Positions 1 to 5,617 of a DNA stretch of 5,617 nt are shown one piece after another (the stretch's first letter is position 1; every line of letters begins with the position of its first letter). The translations under genes were made by a program, and so were the position numbers. Source of the DNA: an uncultured Clostridia bacterium (lineage in GTDB: Bacteria > Bacillota > Clostridia > Oscillospirales > UBA644); NCBI GenBank assembly GCA_904502105.1, contig CAJGDF010000126.1, positions 1-5,617 on the forward strand, given 5' to 3'. The notes beneath the pieces are model-generated. The model was given only the letters and a program-made list of their open reading frames with translations, was not told where the DNA came from and searched no databases.

Positions 1-486
1 AAATCTTTGAGCAATTATGGAACCTTCCAGATTGCAGAAAAGCCAGACAGTGCCGTCATCGTCCCTGAAAAGATGGGCATCGTTTGTTGTACATTCAACA
101 TTAACAAGAGGCTTGGGAATAACAGTATACGGACCTTTTATGTTATCGGAGAAAGCAACGTAAGATTTGAGCCTCGCATTGAATTTTTCAGAACTATTGG
201 TAGCATTGAAAGTGATAAAAAATTTATTTTTGCCAACAAAAATCTCCGGAGCCCAAAATCTGTCTTTACAGGGTGCATCTTCGGGGATTTTTGACGCATC
301 TACCATGAGTCCTTCATAAGTCCAATCTATAAGATCCGAAGAAGACCACATTTTAACACCGGGGTTAACACCGCTCCAATAAGGTTCTGTTGTTGCAACA
401 AGATAGTATCGGTCGTTATGTAAAACAACCATTGGATCACGTACGGAACCGACAGGAGAATCGTAATTAGGATTAGGCATTTTCAT
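1..486 (-). CDS. GH43-family glycoside hydrolase, N-terminal part (partial, runs off left edge)
   Basis: The minus strand is open from ATG at 486 to the window edge, giving the first 162 residues. What is seen: RDP at residues 16-18, whose Asp17 matches the GH43 general base; FWAPEI at 77-82, a typical GH43 blade motif; and TNDAHLFRDDDG at 134-145, whose Asp136 fits the pKa-modulating Asp. The catalytic acid Glu should lie beyond the edge. GH43 enzymes are five-bladed beta-propellers, mostly alpha-L-arabinofuranosidases, beta-xylosidases or arabinanases; I cannot assign the subfamily or substrate. The N terminus is hydrophilic with no signal peptide, so a cytosolic enzyme acting on imported oligosaccharides is inferred. 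AAGGGTG lies 6 nt before the ATG at 486, which favours it over the second ATG at 480. The gene is divergent from the GH95 pair across a 169-bp control region. The family call is confident, the specificity is not. Confidence 0.88.
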   Translation of the reverse strand, partial: MKMPNPNYDSPVGSVRDPMVVLHNDRYYLVATTEPYWSGVNPGVKMWSSSDLIDWTYEGLMVDASKIPEDAPCKDRFWAPEIFVGKNKFFITFNATNSSEKFNARLKSYVAFSDNIKGPYTVIPKPLVNVECTTNDAHLFRDDDGTVWLFCNLEGSIIAQRF

Positions 487-492
487 AAAGAT

Positions 493-499
493 CACCCTT
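493..499 (-). promoter_or_regulatory. Ribosome binding site of the GH43 gene
   Basis: On the minus strand this reads AAGGGTG, close to AAGGAGG, and is 6 nt upstream of the ATG at 486. The in-frame ATG at 480 would have a 12-nt spacing, so the site decides for the upstream start. Confidence 0.6.
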
Positions 500-517
500 A
501 ACGCAATTATTTTTATT

Positions 518-546
518 ATTATACAACACAAAAATGCTTTTGTCAA
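518..546 (-). promoter_or_regulatory. Sigma-A promoter for the GH43 gene
   Basis: Read on the minus strand there is TTGACA (546-541), a 17-bp spacer and TATAAT (523-518): both hexamers are perfect consensus at optimal spacing. The expected transcription start is around 511, giving a leader of about 25 nt before the ATG at 486. A promoter this good would be strong unless repressed, so control by a repressor is plausible (inference). Confidence 0.82.
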
Positions 547-559
547 TAAAAATACATAA

Positions 560-593
560 TATTAAACATTCAAATTTATAAGTATTTAACATT
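560..593. repeat. 11-bp direct repeat between the divergent promoters, candidate operator
   Basis: TATTAAACATT at 560-570 and TATTTAACATT at 583-593 differ at one base and are offset by 23 bp, about two helical turns. The right copy runs into the -35 box of the GH95 promoter. Direct half-sites on one helix face, one touching a -35 box, are typical of AraC/XylS-type regulators, which often control glycan loci. The DNA here is very AT-rich, so chance similarity is possible, and no regulator gene is visible in the window. Confidence 0.35.
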
Positions 594-620
594 GACTTTT
601 TCGATTTAATTTTGTATAAT
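592..620 (+). promoter_or_regulatory. Sigma-A promoter for the GH95 pair
   Basis: TTGACT (592-597), a 17-bp spacer and TATAAT (615-620) match the housekeeping consensus at 11 of 12 bases. Transcription should begin near 627, giving a leader of about 29 nt that carries the AAGGAGG site at 638-644. Its -35 box lies 45 bp from the -35 box of the divergent GH43 promoter, so one regulator bound between them could affect both. Confidence 0.85.
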
Positions 621-655
621 AAAAGCATAAAAAAGTTAAGGAGGTATAAATTTAC

Positions 656-2770
656 ATGAAAGAAAACAGGCTTTATTATATAAGTCCCGCAGTTGAATGG
701 GAAGAAGCATTACCTCTGGGCAATGGCAGACTCGGTATGATGGTATTCGGTGGCACAGAAGAAGAACGTGTGCAGTTAAACGAAGAAAGCTTTTGGACAG
801 GTTGGGAAACAAGAGATAACTACAACCCCAAAGCATACGGATACCTTGACGAGATCAGAAAACTAATATTTGACAATAAGTACGCTGAGGCTGAAAAAAT
901 ATGTAATGAAAATTTTCTCATGAGAGGCGGAAAGTCAAAAGAACGAACAGCCTTCGGCAGACATCAGACGGCTGGCGATCTTTACATAACTTCTGAAGCA
1001 ACCACAGCGGAGAATTATAAACGCGAACTTATTCTCGACGAAGGACTTGCCAAAGTAAGCTTCGCAGACTGTGAAAGAACATATTTTGTTTCATATAAAT
1101 ACAATACCGCGGTAATTAAAATAAGCGGGAATGTTGAAAATATAAAAATCAGATACGAACGTGAAAATGCATCTATAACGGAAGACGGTAACGAAATCGA
1201 AATCTGCGGTTTCTTGCCGACAAAGTTCTCTTTGAGAATACGTTACGAAAAAACAGACAGTGAGATGTATATCTACATAACTGCCGCAACATCGTATCTC
1301 GAAAAGGAAGACCCTGCAATCATTACGGCAAGAACGATTGAAAAAGCAATGATTGCGGGATATGATGAACTGTTAAAAGAAACGAAGGCATATTTTTCGG
1401 AAATCCTCGGCAGATCTGAGATAATATTCCCCGATTCCGGAACAAAAGCAGATATTCCGACAAATGAACGTATAATGAATCCGGATAACGATCTCGGTCT
1501 TGTTGAACTGTACTTCAACTTCGGTAAATATCTGCTCGTGGGATCATCAAGAGGTAAATTACCCGCTAATCTCCAGGGAATATGGAATAAAGATTATTAT
1601 CCGCCATGGGCTGCGGATTTTCATATGAACATTAATCTTCAGATGAACTATTGGAACGCCGAAGTTTCCGACATGCCCGAGCTTATTGAACCTTTCTTCA
1701 AATTTTTGGTTCCGCTTTCGGAAGAAGCAAGGGACAGTGCAAAACTCCATTTTAATTGCAACGGATGGTTTCAAGGAGTTGTTGCAAATCCGTTCAAGCA
1801 TACAGCACTCGGCAGATACGGTTGGTCAAGCGTTTACGTCACAGGCGGTGCCTGGTGTATACGTCATATGAAAGAGCGTTGGCATTACAGCGGAGACAAA
1901 GAATTCCTAAAGGAATATTATCACGTTATAAAAGGTGCATCCGAATTTTTCTGCGATTACCTTGTAACAGATCCGCGTAACGGGTATCTTGTAACATCAC
2001 CTTCAAGCTCGCCAGAAAACTGCTTTGTTCGTCCGAATGACGGAGGAGCATCAAGCATATGCGCAGGTGCAACTATGGACACCAGCATAATAAAAGAGCT
2101 TTTCGAGTTTAACATTGAAGTTATTGACGCTCTCGGAGAAGATCTTGAGTTTAAAGAAGTGTTGCAAGAAAAGCTTTCCAAACTTTCACCGTTCAGAATA
2201 GGAAAGCACGGACAGATCATGGAATGGTCGGAAGACTTTGACGAATTTGATCCGGGTCACAGACATATTTCTCATCTTTACGGTCTTTATCCCGCAAATC
2301 AGATAACAAAATCAACCCCGGAGCTTTTTGCTGCTGCAAGAAAAACTATCGAAAGACGTCTGGCAAACGGCGGCGGACATACAGGCTGGAGCAGAGCATG
2401 GATAATCAACTTTTATGCCCGTCTTGCAGACGGAAACTCTGCATATGAGCATATTCTCGAGCTGTTCAGAAAAAGTACACTTCCGAATATGTTTGATAAC
2501 CATCCCCCATTCCAGATCGACGGTAATTTCGGCGGATCGGCCGGTATTGCAGAGATGTTGATACAAAGCCATGACGGATATATCGAACTTATCCCCGCAC
2601 TGCCCGATACATGGAAAGACGGAGAATTTAACGGACTTATGGCTCGCGGAGGATTTAAGGTATCCGCTAAATGGAAGGACGGAAAAATCACAGATTACAG
2701 CATTAAAGGCAAGAATGGATCTGCATGCACAGTTAAATATAATGGTAAGACCGAAATTGTTAATTGTTAA
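656..2770 (+). CDS. GH95-family alpha-L-fucosidase-type enzyme, copy 1 (704 aa)
   Basis: GH95 enzymes hydrolyse terminal alpha-L-fucose (some alpha-L-galactose) with inversion. Seen here: an N-terminal beta-sandwich region (about 5-215) opening with WEEALPLGNGRLG; a helical catalytic region (about 235-640) with HMNINLQMNYW (323-333), SPEN (452-455), EWSEDFDE (523-530), HRHISHLYGLYP (535-546) and FQIDGNFGG (619-627); and a C-terminal beta region ending at 704. By motif match to the Bifidobacterium enzyme AfcA, Glu454 is the likely acid, and Asn325, Asn327 and Asp622 form the base machinery. His323 is the residue thought to favour fucose over L-galactose. There is no signal peptide, so it is probably cytosolic. 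AAGGAGG precedes the ATG by 11 nt, and the start aligns exactly with copy 2. Oddity: residues 371-384 replace the family's usual GWVAHH/Q-type segment with WFQGVVANPFKHTA, so the substrate may differ. The family is certain; the exact linkage is not. Confidence 0.93.
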   Translation: MKENRLYYISPAVEWEEALPLGNGRLGMMVFGGTEEERVQLNEESFWTGWETRDNYNPKAYGYLDEIRKLIFDNKYAEAEKICNENFLMRGGKSKERTAFGRHQTAGDLYITSEATTAENYKRELILDEGLAKVSFADCERTYFVSYKYNTAVIKISGNVENIKIRYERENASITEDGNEIEICGFLPTKFSLRIRYEKTDSEMYIYITAATSYLEKEDPAIITARTIEKAMIAGYDELLKETKAYFSEILGRSEIIFPDSGTKADIPTNERIMNPDNDLGLVELYFNFGKYLLVGSSRGKLPANLQGIWNKDYYPPWAADFHMNINLQMNYWNAEVSDMPELIEPFFKFLVPLSEEARDSAKLHFNCNGWFQGVVANPFKHTALGRYGWSSVYVTGGAWCIRHMKERWHYSGDKEFLKEYYHVIKGASEFFCDYLVTDPRNGYLVTSPSSSPENCFVRPNDGGASSICAGATMDTSIIKELFEFNIEVIDALGEDLEFKEVLQEKLSKLSPFRIGKHGQIMEWSEDFDEFDPGHRHISHLYGLYPANQITKSTPELFAAARKTIERRLANGGGHTGWSRAWIINFYARLADGNSAYEHILELFRKSTLPNMFDNHPPFQIDGNFGGSAGIAEMLIQSHDGYIELIPALPDTWKDGEFNGLMARGGFKVSAKWKDGKITDYSIKGKNGSACTVKYNGKTEIVNC

Positions 2771-2776
2771 ACAAAG

Positions 2777-2782
2777 AAAGGA
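2777..2782 (+). promoter_or_regulatory. Ribosome binding site of GH95 copy 2
   Basis: AAAGGA lies 9 nt before the ATG at 2792, inside the 21-bp gap after the first GH95 stop codon. No promoter or terminator fits in this gap, so the two genes are probably cotranscribed from the promoter at 592-620. The site is weaker than the AAGGAGG of copy 1. Confidence 0.6.
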
Positions 2783-2791
2783 TTTAACACA

Positions 2792-4924
2792 ATGAAAGAC
2801 AATAGACTTTTTTATACAAAACCTGCATCCATATGGGAAGAAGCGCTTCCGTTGGGCAACGGCAAGCTCGGCATGATGGTATTCGGAAATATTGAAGAAG
2901 AACGTGTTCAATTCAACGAAGAATCTATATGGTCAGGCTGGGAAACAAATAATAACGATGATCCTGCAACATTGGAGCATCTCGATGAAATGAGAAATCT
3001 CATTTTCGAAGGCAAATACACAGAAGCGGACGCACTTTGCGAAAAATATCTCGTTTGCCGTAATAAAAACAGAGACAGAGGTGCAGCATACGGTTCGCAT
3101 CAGACAGCAGGCGACCTTTACATCACCGTTCCCAACGTATCTGAAAAAGGTTACAAGCGAGAGCTTTTTCTTGATGAAGGCAGAGCTGAGGTCAATTTTG
3201 AAGGCATAAAAAGAGATTATTTTATCTCTTATAATTACAATACCGCAGTTATCAAGGTAACGGGCGATGTTGAAAATGCAAAGATTCGTTTTGAACGTGA
3301 AAATGCTTGTATAACATATAATGAAAACGAAATAACTGTAGTCGGTTATTTGCCGTTGAAGTTTGCTGTATATATCAGATATGAAATAAAAGACGGTGCA
3401 TTATATATATATGTAACATCTGCAACCGATTACAAAACGAACGATGATCCTGAAAAAGTATGTGATGAAACTCTCAAAAAAGCCATGGCGGCAGGTTATG
3501 AAGAGCTTCTTCGAGACACAAAAGAATATTTCGGTGAAATGCTTGGCAGAGCAAGCATTGTATTCCCCGAATCCGGTTCAAAAGCAGATATTCCCACAAA
3601 TGAACGTATAGCAAACCCCGAAAACGATATCGGACTTGTCGAGCTTTACTTTAACTTCGGCAGATATTTGCTTTTAGGCTCATCAAGAGGTAAATTGCCG
3701 GCAAATCTCCAAGGCTTGTGGAATAAAGACTATAATGCTCCTTGGGGCTGTGACTATCACATCAATATAAATATTCAGATGAATTACTGGTTTGCCGAAG
3801 CCGTAAACTGCCCCGAACTTATCGAACCGTTCTTTGATCTTATTAAAATGATTGCCGAAAAAGGACAAGCCACAGCGAAGAATGCATATAACTGTCCCGG
3901 CTGGGTAGCACATTACACCACAACTCCGTGGGGCTACACTTCCCTCGGTGCGCACCCCGTATTCGGCGCATTTGCAACGGCAGGTGCATGGTGTTTACGT
4001 CATGTTAAAGAACGTTGGTTACATAGCGAAGATGTTGAAATATTAAAAGAATTCTATCCGATTATCAAGGGTTCATCCGAATTTTTCTGTGAATATCTTG
4101 TTAAAGACCCGAGAAACGGATATCTTGTAACTGTTCCCTCCGGTTCTCCCGAAAACAGCTTCAAGAGCCCCACAGACGGAAGCAGAGCAAGTATGTGTGC
4201 AGGCCCGACAATGGACATAAGCATTGTAAGAGAACTTTTCGAGTTCAACATTGATGCGTGCAACATTCTTGACATTGACAAAGATTTTGCAGACAAACTC
4301 AAAGAGAAGGTCGCGCAGCTGCCTCCTATCAGAATAGGTAAACACGGACAGATCATGGAATGGTCTGAGGACTTTGACGAATGGGAACCCGGTCACAGAC
4401 ACATTTCTCATCTTTACGGTTTACACCCTGCAAATCAGATAACCAAATCAACCCCCGAACTTTTTGCTGCTGCAAGAAAAACAATCGAAAGACGTCTTGA
4501 AAACGGCGGTGGACATACAGGTTGGAGCAGAGCGTGGATCATAAACTTCTTTGCACGTCTTGCTGACGGCAATGCGGCATACGAAAATATCGTTGCACTG
4601 TTAAAGAAGAGTACTCTTCCCAATATGTTTGACAACCATCCCCCGTTCCAGATCGACGGTAACTTCGGTGGTACGGCAGGTATTATAGAAATGCTTATGC
4701 AGAGCCATGACGGATATATAGATCTCCTCCCCGCTCTTCCCGATGCGTGGAAAGAGGGCGAATTTAACGGATTTATCGCACGCGGTGGCTTTAAGGTTTC
4801 CGCTAAATGGAAAGACGGCAAAGTCATTGATTGCGAAATCGTAGGTAAAGACGGTAAACAGGGAACTGTTCAGATCAACGGACAAACAATCGATTTTACT
4901 GGCAATTTCAATTATAAAGAATAA
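2792..4924 (+). CDS. GH95-family alpha-L-fucosidase-type enzyme, copy 2 (710 aa)
   Basis: This is a tandem paralogue of the upstream gene, colinear over 704 residues with no gap and about 64% identical by hand count. It has the same order: an N-terminal beta-sandwich region (about 5-215), a helical catalytic region with HININIQMNYW (323-333), SPEN (452-455), HRHISHLYGLHP (535-546) and FQIDGNFGG (619-627), then a short C-terminal beta region. Predicted catalytic residues are all kept: Glu454 as acid, Asn325, Asn327 and Asp622 for the base, and His323 for fucose recognition. Residues 371-384, WVAHYTTTPWGYTS, stay closer to the usual GWVAHH/Q family segment than copy 1 does, so this copy may be nearer the ancestral activity. 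There is no signal peptide, so it probably removes fucose from imported oligosaccharides in the cytosol. It has a six-residue C-terminal extension relative to copy 1. It follows copy 1 by 21 bp and is followed by a hairpin terminator. Confidence 0.94.
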   Translation: MKDNRLFYTKPASIWEEALPLGNGKLGMMVFGNIEEERVQFNEESIWSGWETNNNDDPATLEHLDEMRNLIFEGKYTEADALCEKYLVCRNKNRDRGAAYGSHQTAGDLYITVPNVSEKGYKRELFLDEGRAEVNFEGIKRDYFISYNYNTAVIKVTGDVENAKIRFERENACITYNENEITVVGYLPLKFAVYIRYEIKDGALYIYVTSATDYKTNDDPEKVCDETLKKAMAAGYEELLRDTKEYFGEMLGRASIVFPESGSKADIPTNERIANPENDIGLVELYFNFGRYLLLGSSRGKLPANLQGLWNKDYNAPWGCDYHININIQMNYWFAEAVNCPELIEPFFDLIKMIAEKGQATAKNAYNCPGWVAHYTTTPWGYTSLGAHPVFGAFATAGAWCLRHVKERWLHSEDVEILKEFYPIIKGSSEFFCEYLVKDPRNGYLVTVPSGSPENSFKSPTDGSRASMCAGPTMDISIVRELFEFNIDACNILDIDKDFADKLKEKVAQLPPIRIGKHGQIMEWSEDFDEWEPGHRHISHLYGLHPANQITKSTPELFAAARKTIERRLENGGGHTGWSRAWIINFFARLADGNAAYENIVALLKKSTLPNMFDNHPPFQIDGNFGGTAGIIEMLMQSHDGYIDLLPALPDAWKEGEFNGFIARGGFKVSAKWKDGKVIDCEIVGKDGKQGTVQINGQTIDFTGNFNYKE

Positions 4925-4935
4925 ATTCAGACAAA

Positions 4936-4971
4936 AAACGACCCATGAAGAATTAACTTCATGGGTCGTTT
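4936..4971. terminator. Rho-independent hairpin between convergent genes
   Basis: A perfect stem of 15 bp (4936-4950 with 4957-4971, core CGACCCATGAAG) encloses the 6-nt loop AATTAA. On the minus strand the core stem is followed directly by TTTTTT (4938-4933), an excellent tail for the carboxyltransferase gene. On the plus strand the tail is only TTTGATTATC, so termination of the GH95 transcript may be weaker. The stem begins 11 nt after the GH95 stop and ends 13 nt from the other gene's stop, so it serves both. Confidence 0.9.
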
Positions 4972-4984
4972 GATTATCATTTAA

Positions 4985-5617
4985 TTATACGGGATGAACC
5001 ATATCTTTTTTATCGGAGTGAGAATTGTCAACACCGTATTTTTCGCTCTGACGAGCTTTGAAGAATTTGGTTGCAACCTGATCGAAGAGTGCGTAGCTGA
5101 GTACGTCTTCTTCCTGTTCGTAGAATTCTCTCATTTCTTCACGGAGGCTGTCAAGCTCGGGCTTGATAAGGTCAGCGGGACGGCAGGTGATCTGCTGTTC
5201 GTCACCGATGATCTGCTTTACGAATTCGGGCTTGATGGGAACGGGAGTTTTACCGTATTCACCGCGAACGAGAGCTTTGAACTCTTTGGAAACGTTCTTA
5301 TATCTGCCGAAAAGTACGTTGAAAACAGCCTGAGTACCAACGATCTGAGAAGAGGGAGTTACGAGCGGCGGGAAGCCTGCATCTTCTCTTACGCGGGGAA
5401 CTTCACGAAGAACTTCTTCGTATTTATCCTCTTTACCTGCCTGTTTGAGCTGGGAAACGAGGTTGGAGAGCATTCCGCCGGGAACCTGATAGAGAAGAGT
5501 GTTAACGTCAACTGCGAGAACTTTGGTATTGAGAAGACCGGAAGCGAGATATTTTTCACGAAGAGGCATGAAATATTTTCTTGCTTCGTTGAGTTTATCG
5601 AGGTCGAGACCGGTTCT
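4985..5617 (-). CDS. Pyruvate carboxylase / oxaloacetate decarboxylase alpha-type carboxyltransferase, C-terminal part (partial)
   Basis: The frame is open from the right window edge to the stop at 4985, giving 210 residues; the true start lies outside. The ATG at 5569 is internal, because the codons before it continue the family sequence (TGLDLDKLNEARKYF). Diagnostic segments are QVPGGMLSNL, FPPLVTPSSQIVGTQAV and GRYKNVSKEFKALVRGEYGKTPVPI, all of the conserved PYC/OADA domain that follows the TIM-barrel carboxyltransferase. This domain moves a carboxyl group between biotin and pyruvate/oxaloacetate. The protein ends after the LSYALFDQVATKFF segment with a short polar tail and no biotinyl MKM motif, so the biotin carrier must be a separate protein, as in split decarboxylase or carboxylase complexes. 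That layout fits an oxaloacetate decarboxylase alpha subunit (OadA) or a pyruvate carboxylase B subunit; the visible part cannot separate them. It is not functionally tied to the neighbouring glycosidases. Confidence 0.9.
   Translation of the reverse strand, partial: RTGLDLDKLNEARKYFMPLREKYLASGLLNTKVLAVDVNTLLYQVPGGMLSNLVSQLKQAGKEDKYEEVLREVPRVREDAGFPPLVTPSSQIVGTQAVFNVLFGRYKNVSKEFKALVRGEYGKTPVPIKPEFVKQIIGDEQQITCRPADLIKPELDSLREEMREFYEQEEDVLSYALFDQVATKFFKARQSEKYGVDNSHSDKKDMVHPV

Noticed and set aside
7..294. Plus-strand open frame of 95 codons
   Set aside because: It lies entirely antisense to the GH43 gene, whose frame shows clear family motifs, and it has no ribosome binding site or recognisable protein features.
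550..587. Short inverted repeat AAATAC / GTATTT and the palindrome TAATATTA in the divergent spacer
   Set aside because: The arms are six to eight bases in very AT-rich DNA and are expected by chance; the direct repeat is the better operator candidate.
2312..2911. Minus-strand open frame of 199 codons spanning the GH95 gene junction
   Set aside because: It is antisense to two well-supported genes, and its Cys/Ser/Phe-rich translation looks like a shadow of their coding frames. Similar antisense frames occur at matching places in both copies, as expected from the duplication.
656..4924. GH95 proteins as alpha-L-galactosidases
   Set aside because: Both keep His two residues before the NIN motif, which is associated with fucosidases, whereas the characterised L-galactosidase has Thr there. 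This rests on recalled family knowledge, so it lowers rather than excludes the possibility.
4985..5569. ATG at 5569 as the true start of the carboxyltransferase
   Set aside because: The frame continues upstream to the window edge and encodes conserved family sequence, so this Met is internal and the gene is truncated by the window.
1..5617. Mobile elements, CRISPR arrays, tRNA or rRNA genes, riboswitches, or a new defence-type system
   Set aside because: No transposase, terminal repeats, spaced short repeats or RNA-gene signatures were seen, and nearly all of the window is accounted for by recognisable metabolic genes.

Overview
The window carries two complete and two partial protein-coding genes in low-to-moderate GC DNA. 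Consensus sigma-A promoters, AAGGAGG-type ribosome binding sites, and a carboxyltransferase without a fused biotin domain fit an anaerobic, probably gut-associated Firmicute (Clostridia). That placement is an inference; no rRNA or marker gene is present.

Layout. Positions 1-486 (minus) hold the N-terminal 162 residues of a GH43-type glycosidase that runs off the left edge. Positions 487-655 are an AT-rich divergent control region with two back-to-back consensus promoters and a near-perfect 11-bp direct repeat between them. Positions 656-2770 and 2792-4924 (plus) are two tandem GH95-family alpha-L-fucosidase-type enzymes of 704 and 710 residues, 21 bp apart. They align without a gap over 704 positions at about 64% identity by hand count, so they are a tandem duplication. 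Positions 4936-4971 form a strong hairpin between convergent genes. Positions 4985-5617 (minus) are the C-terminal 210 residues of a pyruvate carboxylase / oxaloacetate decarboxylase alpha-type carboxyltransferase.

How it fits together. Both GH95 enzymes are complete at the N terminus and lack a signal peptide; the GH43 start also lacks one. The left part therefore looks like a small cytosolic glycan-processing locus, in which imported fucosylated oligosaccharides with arabinose or xylose side chains are trimmed inside the cell. The divergent promoters could allow joint control of the GH43 gene and the GH95 pair. Both GH95 copies keep the predicted catalytic residues, but they differ strongly in one segment (residues about 351-400) that probably shapes the substrate pocket, which suggests divided substrate specificity. 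The carboxyltransferase belongs to central metabolism and is separated from the locus by the terminator.

I found no mobile element, CRISPR array, RNA gene or clearly new system. The most interesting points are the diverged GH95 pair and the divergent control region.
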